From assembly GCF_009363895.1 (NCBI RefSeq), contig NZ_CP045434.1, positions 2,436,501-2,500,500 of the forward strand: a stretch of DNA of 64,000 nucleotides. The letters run 5' to 3'. The notes under the pieces are model-generated. The model was not told where the DNA came from. It saw only the letters and a program-made list of their open reading frames with translations, and did not search any database. The DNA comes from Sphingomonas ginsengisoli An et al. 2013. Lineage in GTDB: Bacteria; Pseudomonadota; Alphaproteobacteria; Sphingomonadales; Sphingomonadaceae. Positions within the stretch are counted from its first letter, which is position 1. Every line of letters starts with the position of its first letter. The translations under genes and the position numbers were made by a program. Of the stretch, positions 48,028 through 57,030 are shown piece after piece.

Positions 48028-49076
48028 GATGCCGGCCTTCCGTCGGTGCGGGAGATACGGACGCGCTTCTGGCTGCGGTCGGCGCCGAAACGCAGTTCGG
48101 CGGCGGCGAACAGCCGATCGATGATCATGTAGTTGCCGCGCACGCGGTAGTTCACCAGTTCGGAGGTCGCGCCTTCCGGCCCGACGACGAACAGCGGCGG
48201 CATCTCGCCCTGGCCGATACCGCGCGGGAATTCGATGAAGACCTGCCGGCCGTCATCGAAGGCGCGCAGCGGTTTCCACGGGGCACGGTCGCCCGACACT
48301 TCGTAGCGGAAATTGACGCGGGACAGATCGACCCCGGTCGAGATCGGCTGCTGGGCTTCTGCCTGTGCATTCTGGCGTCGCAGCGCGATGAGTTGGTCCT
48401 GCGGGTACTGCCAGGACACCGAGGCCATATAGGTCCGCTCGGTCGAGCGCAGTTCCATATGATAGGTGCGCAGGTTCGTGTTGATGACGAGATTGGTCAT
48501 TAGTTCGGGCCGGGTCGGCTTGACGAGGATATGGACCTGCTTGCCCGCGCCAGCGCCGCTCTCGGTATCGCCGATGATCCAGCGCACCGTGTCGCCGGCG
48601 GCGACCGGGCCGGAACCGACCAGCGTTTCGCCCGGTTGAAGCGCGATGTCGGTGATCTGCCCGACAGCGGTGTAGACCTGATAAAGCGCCCCTTGCGTGA
48701 AGGGATAGACCTGCATGGAGTTGATGAAGCCGTCGCGGACAGGCTGGATGCGCGCGGCGGCATTGGCCTGATTGACGCGGGCGGCAGGATCGACCGGCTC
48801 GGGTGTTTGGCGCGAGGCTCCCACCGGCTTCATCTGGCCGGGCAGCGGCAGAGGCTTGGGCAGTTCGACCACGGTGACGGGCGCTGGCGGATCGACCGTC
48901 TGCACGGCGGGCGCCGCGTCGTCATAGGCGATGTCGGGCGGCGGGGTCGTGGTCGCACAGCCGGCGAGCGCCGTGGCGGAGAGCAGCACGACCGCATAGG
49001 CGGATTTACGGAGAGACGGGAATACGGGAGTGCGTGCCGCCGGACGTCCGGCGGTCGGATGAGACGGCCGGATCAT
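48024..49076 (-). CDS. trbG: Conjugal transfer protein TrbG (VirB9-like)
   Basis: A 350-residue outer-membrane core protein with an N-terminal signal peptide and lipobox LAGC (cysteine near 39). The VirB9-like N-terminal beta domain has VYPFTQGALYQVYTAVGQITDIALQPGE, and the C-terminal domain has the NYMIIDRLFAAAELRFG end that inserts with VirB10. Lipidation is notable, as in VirB7-free Trb systems. Confidence 0.92.
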   Translation of the reverse strand: MIRPSHPTAGRPAARTPVFPSLRKSAYAVVLLSATALAGCATTTPPPDIAYDDAAPAVQTVDPPAPVTVVELPKPLPLPGQMKPVGASRQTPEPVDPAARVNQANAAARIQPVRDGFINSMQVYPFTQGALYQVYTAVGQITDIALQPGETLVGSGPVAAGDTVRWIIGDTESGAGAGKQVHILVKPTRPELMTNLVINTNLRTYHMELRSTERTYMASVSWQYPQDQLIALRRQNAQAEAQQPISTGVDLSRVNFRYEVSGDRAPWKPLRAFDDGRQVFIEFPRGIGQGEMPPLFVVGPEGATSELVNYRVRGNYMIIDRLFAAAELRFGADRSQKRVRISRTDGRPAS

Positions 49077-49762
49077 TGTCCAAGCTCCTTCGACCAGTTG
49101 ATGGCGTTGACGTAGATGCCGAGCGGATTGGCCCGGAGTTTTTCCGCATCGCGCGGGGTCTGGAGCGCGATCGTCAGGATGGCGGACCAGCGTTCGGTGC
49201 TGGCGAGTGCGCCGTCCTGATAGCGGCGCTCAATCCAGGCGACGCGGAAACTGTCGGGCGACGCCCGGATCACGCTGGAGACTTCGACGGCCACCTGCTG
49301 CTTGCCGACCTTGGTGAAGGGGTCGTTGGCGCGGGCGTAATCGTTCAGCGCCAGCGCGCCAGCCTGCGTGGTAAAGTCGTAGGCGCGCAGCCAGTTTTGG
49401 CGGACGATGATGGCGTCGGCGGGGATCGAGCGGACCTGCTCGATGAAGCGCGCGAGGTGGAAGGCGATCTGCGGATCGGTCGGCCGGTAGTCAGCGATGG
49501 CGGGGGCAACCGCCTGCGCCTGTCCGAGCTTGTCGACCTGCACCACCCACGGCACGATCGAGCCGCTGGTCGATTGCCAGACCAGCGCGGCGGACAAGCC
49601 CGCCGAGAGCGCCAGCGAACCGAAGGCCATGAGCCGCCAGTTCTTCGCCTGCACGCGGGCGGAACCGATGCGGTCGTCCCAGACCTGGCTCGCGCGTTGA
49701 TAGGGCGTCTCGGGCTGGGGTGATTTGCCGTAATGGGTGGCGGGTCGCTTGAAGATGGACAT
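49073..49762 (-). CDS. trbF: Conjugal transfer protein TrbF (VirB8-like)
   Basis: A 229-residue inner-membrane assembly factor: a cytosolic N-terminus, one helix (about 45-65), and a periplasmic NTF2-like VirB8 domain (about 80-229) with PIADYRPTDPQIAFHLARFIEQVRSIP. It overlaps trbG by 4 bases and is 3 bases from trbL. Confidence 0.93.
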   Translation of the reverse strand: MSIFKRPATHYGKSPQPETPYQRASQVWDDRIGSARVQAKNWRLMAFGSLALSAGLSAALVWQSTSGSIVPWVVQVDKLGQAQAVAPAIADYRPTDPQIAFHLARFIEQVRSIPADAIIVRQNWLRAYDFTTQAGALALNDYARANDPFTKVGKQQVAVEVSSVIRASPDSFRVAWIERRYQDGALASTERWSAILTIALQTPRDAEKLRANPLGIYVNAINWSKELGQ

Positions 49763-49765
49763 GGA

Positions 49766-51130
49766 TCAGTCGCTTTCGGAGAGATTGACGGAAGAGCCGC
49801 CGCCATGGGCGTCGCCGGACTTGACGGCGTGGGCGGCGGCCTGGACGCCGTGGGAGAATTTCTGGGAGCGCTGCATCCGCTTCGCCCAGGCGGGCGGGCT
49901 GCCGGCGGCGGATGCGGACGGTGCGTCAGGGGCTGAGGCGGCGTCGGCCTCTCCGCCGATCGTGCCAGCAGTCGAAGAGCCGCCTGTCACCTCGAACGCG
50001 CCGCGCGCACCGGACTGGTAGCTCTGCTTGAGGCTGTCGGCGGCGCGACCAGCGGCCTTCTTCAGCGGCGAGACGGCGGCTTGCGCGCCAGTCGAAGCGA
50101 CATTGCCGAGGCCGGATGCGACGACGGATGCGCCGGACTGACCGGCCGCGCCGAGGCTGTAGGCGGCGGAAGCGCCACCCGCGAGCGCAGCCCCGCCACG
50201 GGCGGCGGCAGCGGCGCCTCCCGCCAAGGCCGCTCCACCGGATGCGACGGCGCCGATGGCCGCACCGCCTGCCGCGACCATGCCGCCGGCGGCGAGGCCC
50301 GTGCCGATCGCCGCGCCGGCGCCAAGCTGCGGGCCGCCGGAAACGAGACCGTTGGCAATGCCGGGACCGAAGATGCCGAGGCCGAGAAGGGAAAGAGCCG
50401 CGAGCACGATCGCCATCGCATCGTCGATGGTCGGCGTCGCACCGCTGAAGCCCTTGGTGAACTCGGAAAACAACGTCGAGCCGATGCCGATGATGACGGC
50501 GAGCACCAGCACCTTGATGCCGGACGAGATGACGTTGCCGAGCACGCGTTCGGCCATGAAGGCGGATTTGCCGAACAGGCCGAAGGGGATCAGCACGAAG
50601 CCGGCGAGCGTCGTCAGCTTGAACTCGATCAGGGTGACGAAGAGCTGCACGGCCAATATGAAGAAGGCGAGCAGGATCAGCGCCCAGGCGAACAGCAGGC
50701 AGGCGATCTGGATGAAGTTCTCGAAGAACGACACCCAGCCCATCAGGTCGGAGATGGAATCGAGTAGCGGGCGACCCGCATCGAGGCCGGTCTGCGCCAC
50801 CTTGCCGGGACGCATCAGGTCGGAGACCGAGAACCCTGTGCCGCTGGCCTTCAGGCCGAGGCCGGCAAAACTCTCGAAGACGATGCGGGCAAGGTTGTTC
50901 CAGTTGCCGATGATGTAGGCGAAGACGCCGACGAACAGCGTCTTCTTCACCAGCCGGGCGATGATGTCCTCGTCGGCGCCCCACGACCAGAACAGCGCCG
51001 CCAGCACCACGTCGATGACGATCAGCGTGGTGGCGATGAAGGCCACCTCGGGTTTGAGCAGGCCGAAGCCGCCGTCGATGTAGCGGGTGAAGACTTCGAG
51101 GAAATGGTCGATGACGCCGGTGCCCTGCAT
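49766..51130 (-). CDS. trbL: Conjugal transfer protein TrbL (VirB6-like)
   Basis: A 454-residue polytopic inner-membrane protein with about six helices in the first 300 residues. The long Gly/Ala-rich tail (about 300-454) contains very low-complexity sequence (GGAAIGAVASGG, then AAAARGGAALAGG). The VirB6-like part is thought to form the inner channel. ATG 51130 follows family homology; a frame open upstream is inside trbK. Confidence 0.92.
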   Translation of the reverse strand: MQGTGVIDHFLEVFTRYIDGGFGLLKPEVAFIATTLIVIDVVLAALFWSWGADEDIIARLVKKTLFVGVFAYIIGNWNNLARIVFESFAGLGLKASGTGFSVSDLMRPGKVAQTGLDAGRPLLDSISDLMGWVSFFENFIQIACLLFAWALILLAFFILAVQLFVTLIEFKLTTLAGFVLIPFGLFGKSAFMAERVLGNVISSGIKVLVLAVIIGIGSTLFSEFTKGFSGATPTIDDAMAIVLAALSLLGLGIFGPGIANGLVSGGPQLGAGAAIGTGLAAGGMVAAGGAAIGAVASGGAALAGGAAAAARGGAALAGGASAAYSLGAAGQSGASVVASGLGNVASTGAQAAVSPLKKAAGRAADSLKQSYQSGARGAFEVTGGSSTAGTIGGEADAASAPDAPSASAAGSPPAWAKRMQRSQKFSHGVQAAAHAVKSGDAHGGGSSVNLSESD

Positions 51131-51131
51131 G

Positions 51132-51521
51132 TCAGCGCGCCTCCAGGTCGATGGGCGCATCGGCCGGCATGGACTCCTTGCGGATCGGATCAGCGGCTGG
51201 GTCCGGCGCGGATGGGAACAATGTCGTCGGCGCGCCCGGCGCATCGGGTGCCGATGTGCTGATCTCGCTGCCCTGTTTCAGGAAGCGGTCGCGGTTCTGT
51301 GCCCATGCCTTCAGACAGGCCGGATCACGGGTGGCGGCCTCGCCCATGTCGCGGCAGCGGCGCAATATCGGCCGCGACGGTGCGGTCTGCGCATCGAGGT
51401 CGGGCCGGAGGATACGCACCTCCGGTTCATCAGGCTTGCGCGTCATCTCGATCGCGGTGGCAGTGATGGCGACGCCGACGAAGACGACGGCGCCGATCCG
51501 GGCGAGCATCTTGCCGTCCAT
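51132..51521 (-). CDS. TrbK-alt-type entry exclusion protein (putative)
   Basis: A 129-residue protein: an N-terminal helix (about 5-24) followed by a charged periplasmic part with two cysteines (RRCRDMGEAA and PACLKAWA). This CRDMG...CLKAWAQNR pattern marks the alternative TrbK group, which is thought to block entry of a second copy of the element. ATG 51521 has a GGGAG site. Confidence 0.8.
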   Translation of the reverse strand: MDGKMLARIGAVVFVGVAITATAIEMTRKPDEPEVRILRPDLDAQTAPSRPILRRCRDMGEAATRDPACLKAWAQNRDRFLKQGSEISTSAPDAPGAPTTLFPSAPDPAADPIRKESMPADAPIDLEAR

Positions 51522-51534
51522 GGCGTCGCTCCCC

Positions 51535-52308
51535 TCAATTGCCGCTGTTCGGGAACATCCGGGCATTGCCCGGCTGATAGCCCGCGCCCGGTGTCAGGAA
51601 GCGGCGGCGCTGCTCGCGGCCCTGTTCCGCGGCAGCGGCACGTTCGGCATCGGTCAGCGCCTGCGCCCGACCGTTGGCGGCGACGACGGCGGTGAGATCG
51701 GCGAGCTGCTGGGCCTGAAGGGCGAGAAGCTGGTTGCCGGCCTGGGCCGCCTGCAACGCGCCGGTGGCGCCCTGGCTGGCCCCGACCAGCCGTGACATCT
51801 CCGTGCGGTTGGTGTCGATATTGCCGACGACGGTGGCCTGCACCTTCATCGCGTCCTGAAGACCGCCGACCGTGTTCTGCCAGCGCGAGCGGGCGTCGGC
51901 GACAAGCTGCTTGTCCGACGCCGACATCGAGACATTGGCGTATTTCTGGGAAAAGACCTGATCGATCTGCTTCACGTCATAGGCGATGTTCTGCGCCTGT
52001 TGCAGAAGCTGTTGGGTCTTCTGCACCGACTGCTGAATCTGCTGAAGCGACGAGATCGGCAGGCTCGCCAGATTCTTCGCCTGGTTGATGAGCATCTGCG
52101 CTTCGTTCTGAAGCGAGGTGATCTGGTTGGTGATCTGCTGGAGCGCGCGGGCCGCCTGTATGACGTTTTGCGCATAGTTCGATGGGTCGAACACGACGAT
52201 GGCGTGGGCCGGTGTCGCCACCAGTGTCGTCAACACTGGCGCGGCGATGATGGGAGTGGTCAAGAGCGCGGCAGCGAGCCGCGCCGCGCGGGTGCGGCGG
52301 AAAGTCAT
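51535..52308 (-). CDS. trbJ: Conjugal transfer protein TrbJ (VirB5-like)
   Basis: A 257-residue periplasmic or pilus-tip protein with a signal peptide (about 1-36, ending PAHA). The mature part is a long helical, Gln-rich coiled-coil (ITNQITSLQNEAQMLINQAKNL, then QQIQQSVQKTQQLLQQAQ). It probably sits at the tip of the mating pilus and helps contact recipient cells. It overlaps trbE by 4 bases. Confidence 0.92.
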   Translation of the reverse strand: MTFRRTRAARLAAALLTTPIIAAPVLTTLVATPAHAIVVFDPSNYAQNVIQAARALQQITNQITSLQNEAQMLINQAKNLASLPISSLQQIQQSVQKTQQLLQQAQNIAYDVKQIDQVFSQKYANVSMSASDKQLVADARSRWQNTVGGLQDAMKVQATVVGNIDTNRTEMSRLVGASQGATGALQAAQAGNQLLALQAQQLADLTAVVAANGRAQALTDAERAAAAEQGREQRRRFLTPGAGYQPGNARMFPNSGN

Positions 52309-54743
52309 GGCAGTGTCTCCAGATTGGTGAGGTTGGGGATGAGATCGGCAGCCCATTCGACGCCACGATGGCGCAACCAGGCGGCGAGGAAGCCTTCCGA
52401 GCCGTGTTCGGCCATGACGGCTGCGATGGCAGCCTGATCGGTCTTGGAGGATGCGGCGCAGAGCGCCAGCGCCACCTCCGACAGGCCCAGCTCGAACAGC
52501 CGGTTGCCGCGCCGCGACTGGCAGTAATAGTCGCGCTTCGGCATGGCCCGCGCGAGGATCTCGATCTGCCGGTCGTTGAGACCGAAACGGCGGTAGATGG
52601 CGGTGATCTGCGGCTCGATCGCCCGTTCGTTGGGAAGCAGAAGCCGGGTCTGGCAGCTCTCGATGATGGCAGGCGCGATCGCGCTGCCGTCGATGTCGGA
52701 TAGCGACTGCGTGGCGAAGATCACGCTGGCGTTCTTCTTGCGCAGCGTCTTCAGCCATTCGCGGAGCTGGCCGGCGAAGCCCTCGTCGTCCAGCGCGAGC
52801 CAGCCTTCATCGACGATGATGAGGGTCGGCGACCCGTCGAGCCGATCTTCGATGCGGTGGAACAGATAGGGGAGCACGGCGGGTGCGGCGTCCGTGCCGA
52901 TCAGCCCTTCTGTCTCGAACGCCTGAACGGTCGCGGTGCCGAGATGTTCGGCCTCCGCATCGAGCAAGCGGCCCCAGGCACCCCCGACACAGTAGGGACG
53001 CAGCGCCTGCTTGAGGTCGTTCGACTGGAGCAGGACGCAGAGGCCGGTGATGGTGCGTTCCTCGACCGGCGCGGAGGCGAGCGAAGTCAGCGCCGTCCAG
53101 AGATGCTCTTTCACCTCCGGGGTGATGGCGACGCTCTCGCGGATCAGGATGGCGACGATCCAGTCGGCCGCCCAGGCGCGTTCGGCGGTCTGTTCGATGC
53201 GGGCAAGCGGTTGCAGCGAGACGGAGGTTTCCGATCCGTCCGTCAGCCCGCCGCCGAGATCGTGCCAGTCGCCGCGCATGGCGAGGGCTGCGGCCCGAAT
53301 GCTGCCCCCGAAATCGAAGGCAAAGACCTGCGCGTTTCGGTAACGACGGAACTGAAGCGCCATCAGCGCCAGCAGCACCGACTTGCCCGCGCCGGTCGGG
53401 CCGACAACGAGCGTATGCCCGACATCTCCGACGTGAAGGGAAAACCGGAACGGGGTCGAGCCTTCGGTCTTGCCGAACAGCAGGGGCGGTGCACTGAAGT
53501 GCTCATCCCGTTCCGGCCCCGCCCACACCGCTGAAAGCGGGATCATGTGGGCGAGATTGAGCGTGGAAATCGGCGGCTGCCGGACATTGGCGTAGACGTG
53601 GCCGGGCAACGATCCGAGCCAGGCATCCACGGCGTTGATGGTCTCTGCCATCGCCGTGAAGTCGCGGCCCTGAATGACCTTCTCTACGAGGCGTAGTTTC
53701 TCGTCGGCGATGCGGGGATCATTGTCCCAGACCGTTACCGTCGCCGTGACATAGGCGATGCCGGCATAGTCGGCACCGAGTTCCTGAAGCGCGAGATCGG
53801 CATCCGCCGCCTTGTTCGACGCATCCGTGTCCACCAGCACGGATTGCTCGTTGGTCATCACCTCCTTGAGGATCGCGGCGATGGACTTGCGCTTGGCGAA
53901 CCATTGCCGCCTGATCTTGGTCAGCAGCTTCGTGGCGTCGGTCTTGTCGAGCAGGATGGCGCGAGTGGACCAGCGATAGGGGAAAGCCAGCCGGTTCAGT
54001 TCGTCGAGCAGGCCCGGTGTCGTCGCGGTCGGAAATCCGGTGATGGTCAGCACGCGCAGATGCTGATCGCCCAGGCGCGGCTCCAGCCCGCCGGTCAGCG
54101 GCTGATTGGCGAGCAGCGCGTCGAGATAGATCGGGGTTTCGGGGACGCGTACACGGTGCCGGTGCGTGGACACGCAGCCATGCAGATAGGTCAGCGTCTC
54201 GCTGTCATCAAGCCAGCGGCATTCCGGCATGAAGGCTTCGATCAGGCGCAGGAGCCGGTCGGTGCGGTCGGCGAAACCCGACATCACCTCGTTGGGATCG
54301 ATGCCGGTCTTCTCGCGGCCCTCATAGAGCCAGGTTTCTGCGCGCGCGGCGTCCTCGGCGGGCGGCAGATAGGTGAAGGTCAGGAAATAGCTGGACTCGA
54401 AATGCGCGCCCGCTTCCTCGAAATCCGCCTTGCGCTCGGCATCGATCAAAGCGGAGGCGGAATCCTGGAACAAGCTGTTCGGATAGGTCGCGGCGGCATG
54501 GCGCTGCGCTTCGACGAAGATCGCCCAGCCAGAACCGAGACGGCGGAAGGCGTTGTTCAAGCGCCCGGCGACGGCGACCAGTTCGGCCGGCACGGCGCTG
54601 TCGAGGTCCGGCCCACGGAAGCGAGCTGTCCGCTGAAAACTGCCGTCCTTGTTCAAGACGATGCCGGCGCCGACCAGCGCCACCCAGGGGAGGAAGTCGG
54701 CGAGCCGTGCGTTTTTGTTACGGTATTCGGCAAGGTTCATCAT
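52305..54743 (-). CDS. trbE: Conjugal transfer ATPase TrbE (VirB4-like)
   Basis: An 812-residue cytosolic ATPase that powers pilus assembly and DNA transfer. The N-terminal CagE/TrbE domain (about 150-400) is followed by the P-loop VGPTGAGKSVLLAL near residue 448, Walker B LIIVDEGWLALDD near 640 and the ATQSLSD motif after it. It is translated from one of two adjacent ATG codons. Confidence 0.95.
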   Translation of the reverse strand: MMNLAEYRNKNARLADFLPWVALVGAGIVLNKDGSFQRTARFRGPDLDSAVPAELVAVAGRLNNAFRRLGSGWAIFVEAQRHAAATYPNSLFQDSASALIDAERKADFEEAGAHFESSYFLTFTYLPPAEDAARAETWLYEGREKTGIDPNEVMSGFADRTDRLLRLIEAFMPECRWLDDSETLTYLHGCVSTHRHRVRVPETPIYLDALLANQPLTGGLEPRLGDQHLRVLTITGFPTATTPGLLDELNRLAFPYRWSTRAILLDKTDATKLLTKIRRQWFAKRKSIAAILKEVMTNEQSVLVDTDASNKAADADLALQELGADYAGIAYVTATVTVWDNDPRIADEKLRLVEKVIQGRDFTAMAETINAVDAWLGSLPGHVYANVRQPPISTLNLAHMIPLSAVWAGPERDEHFSAPPLLFGKTEGSTPFRFSLHVGDVGHTLVVGPTGAGKSVLLALMALQFRRYRNAQVFAFDFGGSIRAAALAMRGDWHDLGGGLTDGSETSVSLQPLARIEQTAERAWAADWIVAILIRESVAITPEVKEHLWTALTSLASAPVEERTITGLCVLLQSNDLKQALRPYCVGGAWGRLLDAEAEHLGTATVQAFETEGLIGTDAAPAVLPYLFHRIEDRLDGSPTLIIVDEGWLALDDEGFAGQLREWLKTLRKKNASVIFATQSLSDIDGSAIAPAIIESCQTRLLLPNERAIEPQITAIYRRFGLNDRQIEILARAMPKRDYYCQSRRGNRLFELGLSEVALALCAASSKTDQAAIAAVMAEHGSEGFLAAWLRHRGVEWAADLIPNLTNLETLP

Positions 54744-54757
54744 CGCGCGGCTCCCTG

Positions 54758-55039
54758 TCAGACCGTGAGGTGCGCGGGGATGCGCAGATGGCGGCGGCCG
54801 ACCTCGACGAAGAGCGGATCGCGCTTCGCCGCCCAAACCGCCGCGAAATGGCCGATCACCCAGATGGCGAGGCCGACCAGCCACAGGCGCAGGCCGAGGC
54901 CGACCGCGCCTGCCAGCGTTCCATTCATGATGGCGATGGCGCGCGGCGCGCCGCCGAGCAGGATCGGCTCGGTCAGTGCCCGGTGGACCTGCACTGTGAA
55001 GCCCGGAACCTCGCTCCCCTGATCGACGACGCCCGCCAT
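54758..55039 (-). CDS. trbD: Conjugal transfer protein TrbD (VirB3-like)
   Basis: A 93-residue inner-membrane protein with two helices (about 38-53 and 54-70) and the family start GFTVQVHRALTEPILLGGAPRA. It helps place pilin subunits. Its ATG overlaps the trbC stop (TGATG). Confidence 0.92.
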   Translation of the reverse strand: MAGVVDQGSEVPGFTVQVHRALTEPILLGGAPRAIAIMNGTLAGAVGLGLRLWLVGLAIWVIGHFAAVWAAKRDPLFVEVGRRHLRIPAHLTV

Positions 55040-55371
55040 CAGACCAGCGCCCCGCCGCCGAAGGAGAAGAACGACAGGAAGAACGAGCTTGCCGCGAAGG
55101 CGATCGACAGGCCGAACACGATCTGGATCAGACGGCGGAACCCGCCCGACGTATCGCCGAAGGCCAGCGCCAGACCCGTCGAGATGATGACGATCACGGC
55201 AATGATCTTAGCGACCGGGCCTTCGATCGACTGGAGGATTTGCTGGAGCGGCTGTTCCCACGGCATCGACGAGCCGGAGGCGTGGGCGGGCACGGCCGTC
55301 AGGATGCTGACGACGGCGACCGAGGCCGACAGGGTGAGATGGTGGCGCATCACGCGCAGGCGCTGGATCAT
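55039..55371 (-). CDS. trbC: Conjugal transfer pilin TrbC (VirB2-like)
   Basis: A 110-residue pilin precursor with a signal peptide (about 1-31, ending PAHA) and two hydrophobic helices (about 51-70 and 82-103) separated by a short polar loop. Mature TrbC may be cyclised by a TraF-like peptidase, whose gene is not in the window. Confidence 0.92.
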   Translation of the reverse strand: MIQRLRVMRHHLTLSASVAVVSILTAVPAHASGSSMPWEQPLQQILQSIEGPVAKIIAVIVIISTGLALAFGDTSGGFRRLIQIVFGLSIAFAASSFFLSFFSFGGGALV

Positions 55372-56408
55372 GGACGATCTCCTTCGGGGTTGAGGTTGGG
55401 GGCTTGGGAGGTGGAAATCGGGTCGCCGTCGTCCCCGGAAACCGGAGTGCTGACGGCGGGCACGACGCGGTAGTCGCCGTCAGGGCCAAGACCCTCAACG
55501 CGGGCGAGTTCGGACAGGCGGCGGGCCGAGCCACGGCCGGAAAGGACAGCGACGAGATCGATCGTCTCGGCGATCAGCGCGCGCGGGACGGTGACGACGG
55601 CTTCCTGAATGAGCTGTTCCATGCGGCGCAGCGCACCGATGGCGCTGCCGGCGTGGATCGTGCCGACCCCGCCCGGATGACCGGTGCCCCATGCCTTCAG
55701 GAGATCGAGCGCTTCCGCGCCGCGCACTTCGCCGATCGGGATACGATCGGGACGCAGTCGCAGCGATGAGCGCACCAAATCGGAGAGCGACGCCACGCCA
55801 TCCTTGGTCCGCATGGCGACGAGGTTGGGCGCTGCGCATTGCAGTTCGCGCGTGTCCTCGATGATGACGACGCGGTCGGCGGTTTTCGCCACCTCGGCGA
55901 GTAGCGCATTGGTCAGCGTGGTCTTGCCGGTCGAGGTGCCGCCGGCGACGAGAATGTTGGCGCGCGATGCTACGCCCTCACGCAGCGCCTCGGCCTGGGC
56001 CGCCGACATGATCCCGGCCGCGACGTAATCGTCGAGGGTGAACACCGCGACGGCGGGCTTGCGAATGGCAAAAGCCGGGGCCGCGACAACCGGCGGCAAC
56101 AGCCCCTCGAACCGCTCTCCCGTCTCCGGCAGTTCGGCCGAGACGCGCGGGTTACCCGCATGAACCTCGGCGCCGACATGGTGGGCGACCAGGCGCACGA
56201 TGCGTTCGCCATCGGCAGGCGACAGGCGTTCGCCCGTATCGGACAGCCCTTCGGAAAGTCTGTCGATCCAGATGCGGCCATCCGGGTTCAGCATAACCTC
56301 GACGACGGCAACGTCTTCCAGAAACCGGGCGATGGCCGGACCGAGCGCCGTGCGCAGCATCCGCGCGCCGCGTGCCAGACCTTCCGAATTGTGATGCGAA
56401 ACCGCCAT
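55368..56408 (-). CDS. trbB: Conjugal transfer ATPase TrbB (VirB11-like)
   Basis: A 346-residue hexameric traffic ATPase. Walker A is [16 protein letters not shown] (about 153-168), the Asp box [12 protein letters not shown] and the His box [14 protein letters not shown] follow. I chose ATG 56408, which begins just before homology; ATG 56438 is possible. It is the first gene of the trb run proper. Between 56409 and 56574 no gene is seen. Confidence 0.93.
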   Translation of the reverse strand: MAVSHHNSEGLARGARMLRTALGPAIARFLEDVAVVEVMLNPDGRIWIDRLSEGLSDTGERLSPADGERIVRLVAHHVGAEVHAGNPRVSAELPETGERFEGLLPPVVAAPAFAIRKPAVAVFTLDDYVAAGIMSAAQAEALREGVASRANILVAGGTSTGKTTLTNALLAEVAKTADRVVIIEDTRELQCAAPNLVAMRTKDGVASLSDLVRSSLRLRPDRIPIGEVRGAEALDLLKAWGTGHPGGVGTIHAGSAIGALRRMEQLIQEAVVTVPRALIAETIDLVAVLSGRGSARRLSELARVEGLGPDGDYRVVPAVSTPVSGDDGDPISTSQAPNLNPEGDRP

Positions 56409-56574
56409 TCGATCCCCGATCTCGCCGGGGAGAAACACACGGTCCCCGGACGGGGATGATTAAAAGAGCCGGAAATCAGGTCGGTTCAACAACTATCGAA
56501 TGTCGTGCGGGGATCGGCGAGAAAAGGCGGCAATCGGCGGGATTGAATATTTGCCGACTACCGCCATCAGCCCT

Positions 56575-57030
56575 TCATGATTGTGAATCACCACTGCCAT
56601 TTCGCCGTGCATCAATGTCACGCGACAGGTCTTTGAGGAACCGATCGCCGGTCGCGAGTTTCCGGCCGAGCGTGTTGAGGAATTTCGTGAACCGTTCCCC
56701 GCCCTTCGCCTTGGCCGATGCGTGGGCACTCTCGGGAAGCGGTGGTGTGATGGTCATCCAGTATTCGACGAACAGCGAGAGCGTCTCACCGAGGATGGCG
56801 AGGTCTTCGTCCAGCCCGTCGATCTGGCGACCGATCCGGTCCATGCGACGGGCGAACACCGCCTCCAGCCGTTCGGAGGCGTCGGCGGACAGGAAGGATG
56901 CGACGGCGGCTTCGATGACAGCGGACTTGGAGATGTTGCGGCGGAGCGCCAGCGCCTCGACCTTCTTCAGAAGATCGGGATCGAAATAGACGTTCATGCG
57001 GGTCTTGGTCTGCATGACCGCCATCCTCAC
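56575..57030 (-). CDS. CopG-type ribbon-helix-helix regulator
   Basis: A 151-residue protein. The ribbon-helix-helix domain is near the N-terminus (TRMNVYFDPDLLKKVEALALRRNISKSAVIEAAVASFL). A longer helical C-terminus follows. It is usual between traG and trbB in this class of element and may regulate the transfer operon. Its start overlaps the traG stop by 4 bases. Confidence 0.85.
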   Translation of the reverse strand: MRMAVMQTKTRMNVYFDPDLLKKVEALALRRNISKSAVIEAAVASFLSADASERLEAVFARRMDRIGRQIDGLDEDLAILGETLSLFVEYWMTITPPLPESAHASAKAKGGERFTKFLNTLGRKLATGDRFLKDLSRDIDARRNGSGDSQS